Shown here: positions 36,247 to 47,408 of the stretch, piece after piece
Layout: every line of letters begins with the position of its first letter
How positions within the stretch are numbered: position 1 is the first letter of the stretch
NCBI RefSeq assembly: GCF_030867385.1
Contig: NZ_JAPFBJ010000002.1
Span: forward strand, 62,001 to 126,000
Source: Sphingobium sp. DEHP117
Lineage (GTDB): Bacteria > Pseudomonadota > Alphaproteobacteria > Sphingomonadales > Sphingomonadaceae
DNA: 64,000 bases
Direction: 5' to 3'
Made by a program: the position numbers and the translations under genes
Notes under the pieces: generated by a model
Databases searched by the model: none
The model's input: the letters and a program-made list of their open reading frames with translations, nothing else
What the model was told of the DNA's origin: nothing

Positions 36247-38535
36247 TCAATCCTGAGTCAGAAAATCCGGCAGACCACCCGGCGCATCATCTTCGCCGCC
36301 GGAGCGCTCGGGCATCGGGCCGCGCTCTCCACGGTCCCGATCGCGGCCGCCGCCACGACGACGGTCACCCCGATCCCGCCCGCCGCGATCGCCCCGATCT
36401 CCACGCTCACGCGGTTCGCGCGGCGGGCGAGTGTCTTCCAGCTCCTCGCCGGTTTCCTGATCAACAACGCGCATCGACAGGCGGACCTTGCCGCGATTGT
36501 CGATCTCGAGCACCTTGACCTTGACCTCCTGGCCTTCGGAAACGACGTCTCCCGGCTTCTCGACGCGTTCATTGCGCATCTCTGAGACGTGGACGAGACC
36601 GTCCTTGCCGCCCATGAAGTTCACGAACGCACCAAAATCGACGATGTTGACGACCTTGCCGTTATAGATCTTACCGACCTCCGGCTCCTCGACGATGCCG
36701 AGGATCCAGGCCTTGGCAGCCTCGATCTGCTTGATGTCCGACGAGCTGATCTTGATGACGCCCTCGTCGTCGATGTCGACCTTGGCCCCGGTCTCCGCGA
36801 CGATCTCGCGGATCACCTTGCCACCCGTGCCGATGACATCGCGGATCTTCGACTTGTCGATCTGGATCGTCTCGATGCGCGGCGCGTGCGCCGACAGCTC
36901 AGAGCGGACCTCGCCCAGTGCCTTGCTCATCTCTCCAAGGATGTGCGCGCGGCCTGCATTGGCCTGGGCCAGTGCAGCCTTGAAGATTTCCTCGGTGATA
37001 CCAGCGATCTTGATATCCATCTGCATCGTGGTGATGCCTTCGGACGTACCAGCGACCTTGAAGTCCATGTCGCCGAGATGATCCTCGTCACCGAGAATAT
37101 CCGAGAGAATGGCGAACTCCTTGCCCTCAAGGATGAGGCCCATTGCGATGCCTGACACCGGACGCTTCAAGGGCACGCCGGCGTCCATCATCGAGAGCGA
37201 ACCACCGCAAACCGTCGCCATCGAAGAAGAGCCGTTCGACTCGGTGATGTCTGAGAGAACGCGGATAGTGTAGGGGAACTCTTCCTTGGTGGGCAGCACA
37301 GGGTGCAGCGCGCGCCAAGCGAGCTTGCCATGGCCAACTTCGCGACGACCCGGAGCGCCGAAGCGACCCACTTCGCCGACCGAATAGGGCGGGAAGTTGT
37401 AGTGCAGCATGAAGCGCTCATAGTGCAGACCGTCCAACCCGTCGATCATCTGCTCGGCGTCCTTGGTGCCGAGTGTGGTGGTGCAGATTGACTGCGTTTC
37501 ACCACGAGTGAACAGCGCCGAACCGTGGGTGCGCGGCAGGAAGCCAACGATCGCCTCGATCGGGCGGATCTGCGTGGTGGTGCGGCCGTCGATACGCTGG
37601 CCGTCCTTGAGGATCGCGCCACGAACGATGTCGGCCTCCAGCTTCTTCATCGTCTTATTGGCGACCATCTGTGTCTGCGGGCTTTCCTCCGCGAACGCCG
37701 CCTTCGCCTTGGCGCGCGCTTCGTTCAGCGCGTTGGACCGCTCGGACTTGTTGGTGAGCTTGTAGGCAGCAGCAATATCCTTGCCGACGAGGTCCTTGAG
37801 CTTCGCCTTCATCTCGACCGTGTTGTCGGACAGGTCGATTTCCCACGGATCCTTCGCCGCCTTCTCGGCCAGCTTGATGATCGCGTCGATCACCTTGCGG
37901 CTCTCGGCATGAGCAAACATCACCGCGCCGAGCATTTCGTCCTCGGTCAGCTCCTGGGCCTCGGACTCGACCATCATCACCGCGTCTTGCGTCGCCGCAA
38001 CCACGAGGTCGAGCCGACCTTCCGCGACTTCCGTAAGCGACGGATTCAGCTGATATTCGCCATCCTTGAAACCGACGCGCGCCGCGCCGATCGGCCCCAT
38101 GAACGGCACACCCGAAATGGTGAGCGCAGCCGAGGCCGCTACCATCGCCAGAATATCGGGCTCAGTCTCGCCGTCATAGCTCATGACCTGGGCGATGACG
38201 TTGATCTCGTTGTAAAAACCTTCGGGGAACAGCGGACGCACCGGGCGGTCGATCAGACGGGAGACCAAAGTCTCCTTTTCGGTCGCGCCGCGCTCACGCT
38301 TGAAAAAGCCGCCGGGTATGCGCCCGGCTGCGGAGTATTTCTCCTGATAGTGAACGGTGAGCGGGAAGAAATCCTGCCCTTCCTTCACCGATTTGGCCGC
38401 CGTGACTGCGCACAGCACCACCGTTTCGCCATAGGTCGCGAGCACTGCGCCATCGGCCTGACGGGCAACGCGGCCCGTTTCGAGCTTGAGGGTCTTTCCG
38501 CCCCACTCGATTTCGACTGTCTTTACATCAAACAT
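36247..38535 (-). CDS. pnp: Polyribonucleotide nucleotidyltransferase with an Arg/Gly-rich tail
   Basis: PNPase degrades RNA 3' to 5' by phosphorolysis. ATG 38535 ('[20 protein letters not shown]') gives 762 residues. The two RNase PH domains are seen ('[17 protein letters not shown]'; 'GPVAHIAMGL'-like '[13 protein letters not shown]', '[20 protein letters not shown]'), then KH ('[20 protein letters not shown]') and S1 ('[20 protein letters not shown]'). The last ~60 residues (701-762) are an Arg/Gly/Asp repeat tail absent from E. coli PNPase (711 residues), ending '[11 protein letters not shown]'. It lies 176 bp after rpsO, as in many bacteria, with two hairpins in the gap. Confidence 0.98.
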   Translation of the reverse strand: MFDVKTVEIEWGGKTLKLETGRVARQADGAVLATYGETVVLCAVTAAKSVKEGQDFFPLTVHYQEKYSAAGRIPGGFFKRERGATEKETLVSRLIDRPVRPLFPEGFYNEINVIAQVMSYDGETEPDILAMVAASAALTISGVPFMGPIGAARVGFKDGEYQLNPSLTEVAEGRLDLVVAATQDAVMMVESEAQELTEDEMLGAVMFAHAESRKVIDAIIKLAEKAAKDPWEIDLSDNTVEMKAKLKDLVGKDIAAAYKLTNKSERSNALNEARAKAKAAFAEESPQTQMVANKTMKKLEADIVRGAILKDGQRIDGRTTTQIRPIEAIVGFLPRTHGSALFTRGETQSICTTTLGTKDAEQMIDGLDGLHYERFMLHYNFPPYSVGEVGRFGAPGRREVGHGKLAWRALHPVLPTKEEFPYTIRVLSDITESNGSSSMATVCGGSLSMMDAGVPLKRPVSGIAMGLILEGKEFAILSDILGDEDHLGDMDFKVAGTSEGITTMQMDIKIAGITEEIFKAALAQANAGRAHILGEMSKALGEVRSELSAHAPRIETIQIDKSKIRDVIGTGGKVIREIVAETGAKVDIDDEGVIKISSSDIKQIEAAKAWILGIVEEPEVGKIYNGKVVNIVDFGAFVNFMGGKDGLVHVSEMRNERVEKPGDVVSEGQEVKVKVLEIDNRGKVRLSMRVVDQETGEELEDTRPPREPRERGDRGDRGGRDRGDRRRGGGRDRDRGERGPMPERSGGEDDAPGGLPDFLTQD

Positions 38536-38676
38536 TGGTTTTCCTTCCACCCACCGGCCCTATTGCGCGGCGGGGCTTGCAGAGTGCGGGCAAAGCCGGC
38601 CCGCAGCGGTACGGAGGCATTCTCTTCGCCTCCTCATGTCAGAGCCATGCCGGATTGCATGGCCTCCGAATCGAAA

Positions 38677-38694
38677 CGGCCCCGTTTGGGGCCG
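38677..38694 (-). terminator. Hairpin in the rpsO-pnp gap
   Basis: CGGCCCC-AAAC-GGGGCCG followed by TTTCGATT lies 17 bp after rpsO on the minus strand. A second hairpin (GCCATGC/GCATGGC, 38644-38663) follows. In E. coli the same gap carries the rpsO terminator and the RNase III site that controls pnp. Partial termination or RNase processing here is likely but not shown. Confidence 0.7.
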
Positions 38695-38711
38695 CCTCCT
38701 TGCGCTCAACC

Positions 38712-38981
38712 TTACTTCCGTAGGCCCAGCTTTGCAATCAGCGCCTCGTAGCGGCCCTGATCTTTCTTCTTCAAATAATCCAGCAGGCTGCGGCGCTTGT
38801 TGACCAGCATCAGCAGGCCGCGGCGGCTGTGATTATCCTTATGGTGGCCCTTGAAGTGCTCGGTGAGGTTCGAAATGCGCTCCGAAAGGATCGCGACCTG
38901 CACCTCGGGAGAACCCGTATCGCCCTCATTCTGGGCATGTTCCTTGATCAGCGCGCTCTTGCGCTCAGCTGTAATCGACAT
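38712..38981 (-). CDS. rpsO: Small-subunit ribosomal protein S15
   Basis: S15 binds 16S rRNA in the central domain and forms an intersubunit bridge. The 89-residue product, '[20 protein letters not shown]' with '[20 protein letters not shown]' and '[20 protein letters not shown]', is the usual length. It sits 17 bp after truB. Confidence 0.98.
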   Translation of the reverse strand: MSITAERKSALIKEHAQNEGDTGSPEVQVAILSERISNLTEHFKGHHKDNHSRRGLLMLVNKRRSLLDYLKKKDQGRYEALIAKLGLRK

Positions 38982-38998
38982 CGGCTTCCTTTCTATAA

Positions 38999-39889
38999 TC
39001 AGAGATTGAAGCCCCGCACGACCCGGATTTCCAGGCCGGAACCTTCCACCAGCGCGATGGGCGTTTGGCCCTCCGTCGCCAGCATCAGACCCTGCTTGCG
39101 GGGGTCTCCCGCCAGTACTTTGCCCTGCCTGAGGGCCAGCGCCTGATCGGGAGTGACGGGCAGAGCCGGGATGTCGTCCAGCCCAACCGTCAACGGCAGC
39201 ACATACTGCACGATGGTGCGGCCCTTAGCAGCTTGCGTAATTTTGTCCAGCGAAATCGCGGATTTCAGGGTGAATGGCCCGGCCTTGGTGCGGCGGAGCA
39301 TCGTCACATGGCCAACCGTGCCGAGCGCGAGGGCAATATCGCGCGCGAGGGAACGGATATAGGTGCCCTTGGATACGGTGGCGGAAAGGGTCACGCACTC
39401 CGCATCGCAGGCGAGCACTTCGAGCGCGTGGATCGTCACGGCGCGGGTTTTGAGCGTCACTTCCTCGCCTGCCCGCGCGAGATCATAAGCACGACGGCCA
39501 TCCACTTTCAGCGCCGAGTAAGCGGGCGGCATCTGTTCGATCGGGCCGGTAAAGCGCGGGAGGATGGCCTCCACTTCCGCCAGGGCCGGGCGTGCATCAC
39601 TGGTGGCGATCACCACCCCTTCCGCGTCCAGCGTGTCGGTCTTCTCCCCAAATTTCACACAAAAATCATAGGCCTTGTCGCTATCGAGCATCCGCCCGGC
39701 GAGCTTGGTTGCCTCGCCCAGAGCGATGGGGAGCACTCCCGAAGCCAGCGGATCGAGTGTCCCGCCATGGCCGATCTTGACCTTGGGGTATCCCGCCTCA
39801 CGCAGACAGCGCTTGACCGCCGCGACCGCCTGCGTGCTGCCCAGACCATAAGGCTTGTCGAGGATGATCCAGCCGTGGAGGGCGCTCAC
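38999..39889 (-). CDS. truB: tRNA pseudouridine-55 synthase TruB
   Basis: TruB makes pseudouridine 55 in the T-arm of tRNAs. The 296-residue product has '[20 protein letters not shown]' and the catalytic-Asp motif '[20 protein letters not shown]' (Asp near residue 46), then '[20 protein letters not shown]' and '[12 protein letters not shown]'. Its start overlaps the GNAT gene's stop by four bases (ATGA). Confidence 0.98.
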   Translation of the reverse strand: MSALHGWIILDKPYGLGSTQAVAAVKRCLREAGYPKVKIGHGGTLDPLASGVLPIALGEATKLAGRMLDSDKAYDFCVKFGEKTDTLDAEGVVIATSDARPALAEVEAILPRFTGPIEQMPPAYSALKVDGRRAYDLARAGEEVTLKTRAVTIHALEVLACDAECVTLSATVSKGTYIRSLARDIALALGTVGHVTMLRRTKAGPFTLKSAISLDKITQAAKGRTIVQYVLPLTVGLDDIPALPVTPDQALALRQGKVLAGDPRKQGLMLATEGQTPIALVEGSGLEIRVVRGFNL

Positions 39890-40440
39890 GGGTGGGCCGC
39901 CCGCCAGTCATCCGCCAAGATCGCATATAGGGCGGTGTCGCGCACATATCCGGTCCAGGTAACCCGGTTCCTGCGCAAAATCCCCTCTCGCACGGCACCC
40001 AGCTTTTCCATCGCCGCCATCGAGCGCGCATTGCGGGTGTCGACTGTGAATTCGATCCGCCAGAAGCCGCAGCCGATCGCGTGGTCGATCATTAGCTGCT
40101 TCATGCGGCAATTGACCCCGGTGCCCCGCGCTGCGGGTTCGATATAAGTGCCGCCGATCATCACCGTTCCATTTGCCGGGTCGGGGGTGATATAGCTGGT
40201 CGTGCCGATCACCGCGCCGTCCAGCAGCACAGTAAATCGTACCCACCCCTGCTCGCCGTGAAAGCGCTTGAGCATCGCTTCAGCATCCTCGCAGAGCATA
40301 TTGACGGGATAGATCTCCCATATGTCACGGTCACGCGCGCAGGCATCGAGCAGCGGCCCGGCATGCTCGGCCTTGAACGGAACCAAACTCACATTGCCGT
40401 CCGTGAGTTCCTGTTCGAGGGCATTGCCGGGCTGGCTCAT
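39886..40440 (-). CDS. GNAT-family N-acetyltransferase between rbfA and truB
   Basis: The 184-residue protein is a RimJ/RimL-like GNAT ('[19 protein letters not shown]', acetyl-CoA loop '[20 protein letters not shown]', and '[20 protein letters not shown]'). These enzymes acetylate protein N-termini, polyamines or drugs; the specific substrate is unknown. It overlaps both neighbours by four bases, so it is translated with the ribosome-maturation genes. This suggests, but does not prove, a ribosomal or tRNA-related target. Confidence 0.88.
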   Translation of the reverse strand: MSQPGNALEQELTDGNVSLVPFKAEHAGPLLDACARDRDIWEIYPVNMLCEDAEAMLKRFHGEQGWVRFTVLLDGAVIGTTSYITPDPANGTVMIGGTYIEPAARGTGVNCRMKQLMIDHAIGCGFWRIEFTVDTRNARSMAAMEKLGAVREGILRRNRVTWTGYVRDTALYAILADDWRAAHP

Positions 40441-40820
40441 TCCTCGCTTAAGTCCCGCGCCACCTTGGGGTCGCGCAACAGCGCCTCTATATGACTGCCT
40501 TCATCGAAACTCTCGTCAATGATGAACTTGAGCTTGGCCGCGTTCTTCATCTTTACGCGCTTGGCCACCTCTCGCTGGAGATAGGCGGTGTTCTGGCGCA
40601 GCGCCTTCAGCACCGCCTCCTCGTCCCGTCCCAACAGCGGCTTCACGAACGCTGTGGCATGGCGCAGGTCAGGCGTCATCCGCACTTCGGTCACACTCAC
40701 CATATGGCGGGCGAGTATGTCGTCGTGCACATCGCCGCGCTGAAGGATATCCGCCAGCACATGGCGCACCTGCTCGCCTACGCGCAGCAGGCGGACGGAA
40801 GCGCCCTCATTCCCGGCCAT
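40437..40820 (-). CDS. rbfA: Ribosome-binding factor A
   Basis: RbfA is a KH-like 30S maturation factor that helps process the 16S 5' end. The 127-residue product has '[20 protein letters not shown]' and '[20 protein letters not shown]', and ends with the conserved '[19 protein letters not shown]'. It follows infB by 22 bp, the standard order. Confidence 0.96.
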   Translation of the reverse strand: MAGNEGASVRLLRVGEQVRHVLADILQRGDVHDDILARHMVSVTEVRMTPDLRHATAFVKPLLGRDEEAVLKALRQNTAYLQREVAKRVKMKNAAKLKFIIDESFDEGSHIEALLRDPKVARDLSEE

Positions 40821-40842
40821 GTCCCATCCCTTTCAGCGAGGG

Positions 40843-43383
40843 TCACAACACCCGCGCGCGTTCCTCTACCTCGAACAGCTCCAGCATGTCGCCAGGCTTG
40901 ATGTCGTTGGTGTCGGCCAGCACCGCGCCGCATTCCAGACCTGCGCGCACCTCGGCCACATCGTCCTTGAAGCGGCGGAGCGAGGCGATGGTCGTCGCCG
41001 AGACAATGACATCGTTGCGGGTGAGGCGCGCGTTGATACCCTTGCGGATGAAGCCATCGACCACCAGCATACCGGCGGCCTTGTCCTTCTTGCCTGCGGG
41101 GAACACTTCCTTGATCTCCGCCCGGCCGACGACCGTTTCGATCCGCTCCGGCGCAAGCTGGCCCGCCATCTCATTGCGGGCTTCCTCAAGCAGGTCATAG
41201 ATCACGTCATAATAGCGCAGGCTGATCTTCTCGCGCTCGGCAAGCTGGCGTGCCTTGGCGTTGGGGCGCACGTTGAACCCTATCAGCGGCGCGCGGCTGG
41301 CGGCAGCCAGAGTCACGTCACTCTCGGTGATCGCACCGACGCCCGAATGCAGCACCCGCACCTTGATCTCGTCCGTGGAAATACGGTTGAGCGAGGTGAC
41401 AATCGCCTCGACCGAACCCTGCACGTCGCCCTTCACAACCACAGGATACTCGATCTGGGTGGTATTGAGCGCCGAGAACATATGCTCGAAGCTGGTCGGC
41501 GCAGAGGTCGTCCGCTTTTTCGTCGCCTGTTCGGCGCGATAGGCGGCGACCTCGCGGGCGCGCGCCTCGTTCTCCACGACCGAGAGCTGGTCGCCCGCCA
41601 TCGGCACGCCGGAAAGACCCAACACCTCAACCGGCATAGACGGCCCGGCTTCCTTGACGTTCTGGCCCTTGTCGTTGACCATCGCGCGCACCCTGCCGCT
41701 CTGCTCGCCGACGACGAAGATGTCGCCCACTTTGAGCGTACCGCGGCCGACGAGAATGGTGGCAACCGCGCCGCGCCCCTTGTCGAGCTGCGCCTCGATC
41801 ACCCGGCCCTCTGCCGCGCGATCGGGGTTGGCCTTGAGCTCCAGCAGTTCGGCCTGAAGCAGGATTTTCTCAATCAGCGTGTCGAGGCCGATCTTCTTGA
41901 GCGCGGAGACTTCGACGTCCTGCACCTCGCCGCCCATTTCCTCGACCATCACCTCATGCTCCAGCAGGCGCTCACGCACGCGCTGGGGGTTGGCGGTATC
42001 AAGATCGACCTTGTTGATCGCCACGATCATCGGCACGCCGGCCGCCTTGGTGTGGTTGATCGCCTCGATGGTCTGCGGCATCAAGCCGTCATTCGCGGCG
42101 ACGACCAGCACGACGATATCGGTCACGTTTGCACCGCGTGCGCGCATCTCGGTGAAGGCTTCGTGGCCCGGCGTATCGAGGAAGGTGATGACCTCGCCTC
42201 CCTTCGCCTTGATCTGATAGGCGCCGATATGCTGAGTGATGCCACCCGCTTCGCCCGCCACTACATCGGTACCGCGCAGCGCATCCAGAAGGCTGGTCTT
42301 GCCATGGTCGACATGGCCCATGATCGTGACGACGGGCGCACGGGACTTGAGCGTCTCGGGCGCATCGACATCCGCGCCGGTGTCGATCTCGACATCCGCG
42401 TCGGACACGCGTTGGATGCGGTGGCCGAACTCCTCAACCAGCAGCTCCGCCGTATCCTGGTCGATCGTCTGGTTGACCGTAACCGGCATGCCCATCTTGA
42501 ACAGCGCCTTCACCAGATCCGCACCCTTTTCGGCCATGCGGTTGGCAAGTTCCTGCACCGTGATCCCCTCTGGCACCACAACATCACGCACCTGCTTTTC
42601 GCGCGCCTGCTGGCTGCCACCATGTGTGCGGCGATATTCCTTTTCGCGCGCGCGCTTGAGCGCGGCAAGGCTGCGGGCGCGGGCGCTATCGTCGTCAGAC
42701 AGCGCGCGGTTGACGGTCAGCTTGCCCGACTGGCGGCGATCATGATCGCCCCGCTTTGCGCGGTCAGGCTTGGCGGCGGGTTCGGGCCGCTTGACTGGCA
42801 GGACGGGCGTGAAGCGCCGTGGTGCGGGGCGGGCATCGTCCGTCCCTTCTTCCCCTGCACCAGCGGTCGACGGTGCGGCATCAACCTCTGCCGTTGCCAT
42901 CTCCGGCTCCGGCGCAGGCGCTGTTTCTGGCGCTGGAGCAGCTTCGCTCTCCTGCTCAGCACGGCGGTTTTCTTCTGCCCGGCGCTTTTCTTCCTCGCTC
43001 GCGGCAAGGCGTGCGGCTTCCTCACGGCGGCGCGCATCTTCCAGCGCGGACATGCGGGCCTCCTCGGCCTCGCGCAGCAGCTTCGCCTGCATCTCCTGAC
43101 GGCTCATCAGGTCGTTGCGCGGCGGCGGAGGCGCGGCGGGACGCGGCGCCGGCGCTACGGGGGCAGCAGGCGCAACCGGCGCGGGCGCGGCGACCACAGG
43201 CTCCGGCGCGGCGATCGGAGCCTCGCCAGGCTTGCCGATGATGCGACGGCGCTTTACCTCGACCACGACGGTGTTTTTCCGCCCGTGGCTGAAGCTCTGC
43301 TGCACCTGACCCGATTCTACCGTCCGCTTGATGCCCAGCGGCTTGCGGCCCAGAACCGGCTTGTCTTCGTTGCTGTCACTCAT
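40843..43383 (-). CDS. infB: Translation initiation factor IF-2
   Basis: IF-2 is the GTPase that places initiator tRNA on the 30S subunit. The 846-residue product has an N-terminal '[20 protein letters not shown]' segment, then a long Ala/Pro/Glu/Arg-rich linker to about residue 250 and an IF2_N helical domain ('[20 protein letters not shown]'). The GTPase domain has '[16 protein letters not shown]' (G1), '[10 protein letters not shown]' (G3) and 'NKVD' (G4). Domains II-IV end in '[13 protein letters not shown]'. An internal start for a shorter isoform, as in E. coli, is possible but not identifiable. Confidence 0.98.
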   Translation of the reverse strand: MSDSNEDKPVLGRKPLGIKRTVESGQVQQSFSHGRKNTVVVEVKRRRIIGKPGEAPIAAPEPVVAAPAPVAPAAPVAPAPRPAAPPPPRNDLMSRQEMQAKLLREAEEARMSALEDARRREEAARLAASEEEKRRAEENRRAEQESEAAPAPETAPAPEPEMATAEVDAAPSTAGAGEEGTDDARPAPRRFTPVLPVKRPEPAAKPDRAKRGDHDRRQSGKLTVNRALSDDDSARARSLAALKRAREKEYRRTHGGSQQAREKQVRDVVVPEGITVQELANRMAEKGADLVKALFKMGMPVTVNQTIDQDTAELLVEEFGHRIQRVSDADVEIDTGADVDAPETLKSRAPVVTIMGHVDHGKTSLLDALRGTDVVAGEAGGITQHIGAYQIKAKGGEVITFLDTPGHEAFTEMRARGANVTDIVVLVVAANDGLMPQTIEAINHTKAAGVPMIVAINKVDLDTANPQRVRERLLEHEVMVEEMGGEVQDVEVSALKKIGLDTLIEKILLQAELLELKANPDRAAEGRVIEAQLDKGRGAVATILVGRGTLKVGDIFVVGEQSGRVRAMVNDKGQNVKEAGPSMPVEVLGLSGVPMAGDQLSVVENEARAREVAAYRAEQATKKRTTSAPTSFEHMFSALNTTQIEYPVVVKGDVQGSVEAIVTSLNRISTDEIKVRVLHSGVGAITESDVTLAAASRAPLIGFNVRPNAKARQLAEREKISLRYYDVIYDLLEEARNEMAGQLAPERIETVVGRAEIKEVFPAGKKDKAAGMLVVDGFIRKGINARLTRNDVIVSATTIASLRRFKDDVAEVRAGLECGAVLADTNDIKPGDMLELFEVEERARVL

Positions 43384-43450
43384 CGACTTTGTTCAACCTT
43401 CTCAACTTCAAACACCAAAATGCGGCATGGCCCATGTGCAAGGCCGCCGC

Positions 43451-44134
43451 TCAGTCATCATGCCCGATGGACATATCCGCCGTACCGGCCCTAACCCGCG
43501 CCTCCGGCGATCGTTCTTCTGCCGCACTGTTAGCGCATCCGGCATAGCTTTGCCAGCGGCTTAACAGCGCACCGATCCGCTCCGCCGCGCCGGGGTTCGT
43601 CACCGCGATGTGGACGACGTTCTCTCGCCCCAAAGCCTGAGATAGAGGCTCGCGGCCTACGGGCAAGACCATGCCCGCCAATTCCTGACCTTCGGCCTCC
43701 TCGCCTACCCGCCATGCCTGATCGAGCTTGCGGCGCCCATCGGGCGCGGCGTCGGCGGCGTGGAGCAACATGCTCACCTGCCCGCGCCGCGCCGCGACAT
43801 CGATCTTCTCGGAGCCGGTAATGAGATTGGACGCGCGCGCCTCAAGGCCCAGCCGTTCCATCGCCTGCCGTTCGAGCGCGCTTTCCACCAGCCCGCCCAG
43901 ATCTGCTGGGATCACGATTTCCCCGGTCTTGAATGCTCGTGCCAAAGCGGCTTTGAGCTTGCCGTTGCCCAGTGCCTTTTCCAGCGCCGCGCGCGGCACG
44001 CCGATCCACGCGCCCCGCCCCGGCGCCTTCGCGCGCACATCGGGCATCACCGCGCCGTCGGGCGCAAGCGCGAGGCGCACCAGATGCTCTGGCGCGGCGC
44101 GGTCTCCGCTCAGGATGCAGCGGCGCTCGGTCAT
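43451..44134 (-). CDS. YlxR (RnpM)-L7Ae-like fusion RNA-binding protein
   Basis: The 227-residue protein opens with a YlxR/DUF448 domain ('ERRCILSGDRAAPEHLVRLA', 'KAPGRGAWIGVPRAALEKAL') and continues with an L7Ae/YlxQ-like domain ('MERLGLEARASNLITGSEKI', then 'GQVSMLLHAADAA'). In Gram-positive bacteria these are separate ylxR and ylxQ genes at the same place between nusA and infB; the fused form is common in alphaproteobacteria. YlxR (RnpM) modulates RNase P in Bacillus. It lies 45 bp after nusA. Confidence 0.92.
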   Translation of the reverse strand: MTERRCILSGDRAAPEHLVRLALAPDGAVMPDVRAKAPGRGAWIGVPRAALEKALGNGKLKAALARAFKTGEIVIPADLGGLVESALERQAMERLGLEARASNLITGSEKIDVAARRGQVSMLLHAADAAPDGRRKLDQAWRVGEEAEGQELAGMVLPVGREPLSQALGRENVVHIAVTNPGAAERIGALLSRWQSYAGCANSAAEERSPEARVRAGTADMSIGHDD

Positions 44135-44179
44135 GAGAGCGCCTCGCTGCGGCCGGTATTTAGTTCAGCAACGCGCCGA

Positions 44180-45793
44180 TCATTGGGAAGCATCCGCAGC
44201 ATCTGCGACCTCCCCTGTTTCTGGCCCACTTTCATCCGCGAACCAGTGCGCGCGGGCGGCCATGATGATCTCGTTGCCCTGTTCCTCAGACAGGCCATAT
44301 TCCGCCAGCACGCCACCCTTGTCCTCGGCCGACTCCCTGTTCTTGCGGCGGTCGGACTGACGCTTCTTCGCAATCAATTCGTCGGTGGCAAGGTCGGCCA
44401 GATCGTCGAGCGTCTTAATGCCCGCCTTGCCAAGCGTCACCAGCATTGCCTCGGTGAGGTGCGGCATGTCGGCCAGCGCATCCTCAACGCCCAGCGCCCG
44501 GCGCTCTTCGCGCGCGGCGGCCTCGCGCCGCTCCAGCGCCTCGAGCGCGCGGCTTTGCAGCTCCTCGGCCAGCTCCTCGTCGAAGCCCTCGATGCCTGCC
44601 AGCTCCTCAACGCCGACATAGGCGACCTCTTCCAGCTCGCCGAACCCCTCGGCGACCAGCAGCTGCGAGAGCGTCTCATCGACGTCCAGCTCGTTCTGGA
44701 ACATCTCGGACCGTTCGACGAATTCCTTCTGCCGCTTTTCGCTCGCATCAGCCTCGGTCATGATGTCGATCGCCTTGCCGGTCAGCTGGCTGGCGAGACG
44801 GACATTCTGGCCCCGGCGGCCGATGGCGAGCGAGAGCTGATCGTCCGGCACCACCACTTCGATGCGGCCCTCATCCTCATCGATGACGACGCGGCTGACG
44901 GTCGCGGGCTGGAGCGCATTCACCACGAAGGTCGCGGTATCCTCGCTCCAGGGGATGATGTCGATCTTCTCGCCCTGCATTTCCTGCACCACCGCCTGCA
45001 CGCGGCTGCCCTTCATGCCAACGCACGCGCCGACCGGGTCGATGCTGCCATCGCGGCTGATAACGCCGATCTTGGCACGGCTGCCGGGATCACGTGCGGC
45101 GGCCATGATAGTGATGATGCCGTCGTATATTTCCGGAACTTCCTGCGCGAACAGCTTTTTCATGAACTCGGGATGCGCGCGGGACAGAAAAATCTGCGGC
45201 CCGCGGTTTTCGCGGCGGACGTTGAGCACGACCGAGCGCACCCGGTCGCCCACGCGTACTACCTCGCGCGGAATCTGCTGATCGCGGCGGATGACGCCCT
45301 CGGCGCGGCCTAGGTTGACGACGACGTGGCCGAACTCAACCGACTTCACCACGCCGGTGATGATTTCGCCCACGCGGTCCTTGAACTCCTCATACTGGCG
45401 CTCGCGCTCGGCATCGCGCACCTTCTGGAAGATCACCTGCTTGGCCGACTGAGCGTCGATACGGCCCAGATCAATGGGCGGCAGCGGATCGACGATGAAG
45501 TCACCCAGCGCGGCTCCGGGCTGGAGCTTTTGACCCTGCTTGAGGTCAACCTGCTTGAAATAATCCTCGACAGTCTCGACCACCTCGACCACGCGCCACA
45601 GCCGCAGATCGCCGGTGTCCGGATCGAGCTTGGCGCGAATGTCGTTCTCAGCGCCATAGCGGGCGCGAGCCGCGCGCTGGATCGCGTCCTCCATCGCCTC
45701 GATGACGATGGCCTTGTCGATCATCTTTTCCGAAGCCACGCTGTTGGCAATGGCGATCAGCTCGGCCTTGTTGGCGGAAATGGCAGTGGCCAT
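44180..45793 (-). CDS. nusA: Transcription termination/antitermination factor NusA
   Basis: NusA binds RNA polymerase to control pausing, termination and antitermination. The 537-residue product has the N-terminal domain ('SVASEKMIDKAIVIEAMEDA'), an S1 domain ('VGEIITGVVKSVEFGHVVVN'), two KH domains ('GACVGMKGSRVQAVVQEMQG'; 'SLAIGRRGQNVRLASQLTGK') and C-terminal helix-hairpin-helix repeats ('SQLLVAEGFGELEEVAYVG', 'LGKAGIKTLDDLADLATDEL'). It lies 6 bp after rimP. Confidence 0.98.
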   Translation of the reverse strand: MATAISANKAELIAIANSVASEKMIDKAIVIEAMEDAIQRAARARYGAENDIRAKLDPDTGDLRLWRVVEVVETVEDYFKQVDLKQGQKLQPGAALGDFIVDPLPPIDLGRIDAQSAKQVIFQKVRDAERERQYEEFKDRVGEIITGVVKSVEFGHVVVNLGRAEGVIRRDQQIPREVVRVGDRVRSVVLNVRRENRGPQIFLSRAHPEFMKKLFAQEVPEIYDGIITIMAAARDPGSRAKIGVISRDGSIDPVGACVGMKGSRVQAVVQEMQGEKIDIIPWSEDTATFVVNALQPATVSRVVIDEDEGRIEVVVPDDQLSLAIGRRGQNVRLASQLTGKAIDIMTEADASEKRQKEFVERSEMFQNELDVDETLSQLLVAEGFGELEEVAYVGVEELAGIEGFDEELAEELQSRALEALERREAAAREERRALGVEDALADMPHLTEAMLVTLGKAGIKTLDDLADLATDELIAKKRQSDRRKNRESAEDKGGVLAEYGLSEEQGNEIIMAARAHWFADESGPETGEVADAADASQ

Positions 45794-45799
45794 CGTACC

Positions 45800-46336
45800 T
45801 TATCCTTCCGTTTCAATCTCGTCCGCCCCTTCCGAGGAGAGCGGCATGGTAGCAGAAATTAGTGCATCCGTCAGCACCAGCTTGGCGCTCTGGATATTGT
45901 CAAAGCCGATGCTCACGCGGCCCAGCTTGGGGTCGTCGAGCAGGATCGTCTCCCCCTCCACCCCGGCAAGGATGGACTTGAATTGCTTGCGTGCCTCGAC
46001 CGATTCGACCACCGTGATCCGCACCTCATGCCCCGCCCAGTCGGCAAAGTCCTTGAGCCGGGTCAAGGGCCGGTCGATACCGGGCGAAGACACCTCAAGC
46101 CTGTAGGCGCTTTCGATCGGGTCACGGCCCTTGGCTTCCAGATCATCGAGCATATCGGACAGGCGGCGCGAAAGTGCGGCGCAATCGTCGATATTCAGCT
46201 GACGCGTATCCGGCCGCTCCGCCATGATCTGGAGTGTGGGGTCGTCTCCGCCGAACATCTTGACACGCACGAGGTCAAACCCGAGGGCACGCGCCTCAGG
46301 CTCGATCAACTGTGTCAGTGCGGCCAGATCGACCAC
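45800..46336 (-). CDS. rimP: Ribosome maturation factor RimP
   Basis: RimP assists 30S maturation, notably S12 incorporation. The GTG at 46334-46336 is chosen because AAAGGG lies six bases upstream and the frame then starts 'MVDLAALTQLIEPEARALGF'; longer starts give unrelated sequence. The 178-residue product has 'LQIMAERPDTRQLNIDDCAA' and the family's 'YRLEVSSPGIDRPLTRLKDF'. It is the first gene of the rimP-nusA-infB block. Confidence 0.96.
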   Translation of the reverse strand: MVDLAALTQLIEPEARALGFDLVRVKMFGGDDPTLQIMAERPDTRQLNIDDCAALSRRLSDMLDDLEAKGRDPIESAYRLEVSSPGIDRPLTRLKDFADWAGHEVRITVVESVEARKQFKSILAGVEGETILLDDPKLGRVSIGFDNIQSAKLVLTDALISATMPLSSEGADEIETEG

Positions 46337-46476
46337 AAACAACCCTTTCGAAAGACATGACCTTCTAGCGCCGGAGCCTCGCGGTTCCGACCCTAACATG
46401 GTGGCAATGTCAGGAAGAATGGTGCGCCTCTAACCCAAGACGCCGCGTGTTACAACACGTTTGTTATGCCCTGCTG

Positions 46477-47250
46477 TTATGCTCTGCTCGCTGTGCTGAA
46501 CGGCTCTGACGTGACCGGGTATCCCAGCCCTTCAGGGATACACAGATAGTCGCCATCGGCGCGCGTCTCCACCCTTGGCTCAATCAGCCTGACCTGGTGC
46601 GCTTGCGCATGCGCCACCAGCGCCGCGATGCTCTCGCACTGGGCCAGTCGCTCAAGGTTACGGCGGGTGGGGAAGATGATCTTCACTCGCCGGGCGTCCG
46701 CCTCGTCCAGCACCTCTTGCGCAGTATGCCAGACCAGCCGCGTCGTCTCGCCTCCGTCCGGCGTCAGCTCTCCCGGCACATGACCGGCAATGGCGATATA
46801 AAATCGGGTGTCATAGCGACGGTGCGGCGTTGTCGAGGGCGGGCACCAGCGCGCGAACGGGATCAGGCGATCAAAGTCGAAGGCCAACCCCATAGAGTTA
46901 GCCACGCTGGCCAGCGATGCGCCATTCTTCAACGCGCGCCGCAACGCAGGCGCCGCTTCGGCCGCCCTCGCCTCATCCACCAGCCCCAGCACTAGGCCGC
47001 ATTCCTCGATGGTCTCGCGGACCACCGCAATACGCGCTGCGAGATCTTCGATATCGCCCTGCGGCGCGATCCGCACAGCGTGATCTTGGTCGGCCTTATC
47101 CACCGCGCCGCCGGGAAAAACCATCGCCCCGCCCGCGAAGGTCATCGACTCGGCACGTTCCTGCATCAGAAAATGCGGAGCACCCGACGGGTTATGCCGC
47201 GCGACAACGGCTGTCGCGGCCGGGCGCGCCGATTGAGGCTGGCTGGTCAT
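46477..47250 (-). CDS. NUDIX hydrolase (NUDT7/NUDT19-like)
   Basis: The 257-residue product has 'MTFAGGAMVFPGGAVDKADQ' and the NUDIX core 'RETIEECGLVLG' (RExxEExGU), with an insertion between the Gly and the RE part, as in NUDT19- and CoA-type hydrolases. Other landmarks are 'LIPFARWCPPSTTPHRRYDT' and 'FYIAIAG'. Likely substrates are nucleoside-diphosphate derivatives such as acyl-CoA; this is inferred from the subfamily pattern. ATG 47250 was chosen; the longer frame upstream has no NUDIX homology. Confidence 0.9.
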   Translation of the reverse strand: MTSQPQSARPAATAVVARHNPSGAPHFLMQERAESMTFAGGAMVFPGGAVDKADQDHAVRIAPQGDIEDLAARIAVVRETIEECGLVLGLVDEARAAEAAPALRRALKNGASLASVANSMGLAFDFDRLIPFARWCPPSTTPHRRYDTRFYIAIAGHVPGELTPDGGETTRLVWHTAQEVLDEADARRVKIIFPTRRNLERLAQCESIAALVAHAQAHQVRLIEPRVETRADGDYLCIPEGLGYPVTSEPFSTASRA

Positions 47251-47408
47251 CGTTGATCTCTGCACTTCGATGGTCCGGCGCGTCAAGGCGGTTACGCCGC
47301 GCCGTCCTGTAAGGGCAGGCCAATCTTGGCGGGCGTCGACGAGCACCAACTCTGGACAACCCCTACAGTTGCAACCAGTTGAGAGTAGAGACAGCACTCA
47401 ATGAAATG

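Noticed and set aside
40819..43494. Plus-strand open frame of 891 codons opposite infB
   Set aside because: The minus strand encodes a canonical IF-2; the plus frame has no recognisable domain.
46446..46459. CGTGTTACAACACG palindrome between rimP and the NUDIX gene
   Set aside because: Short, without a T-run or a known operator match; could be chance, so it was not listed as a feature.
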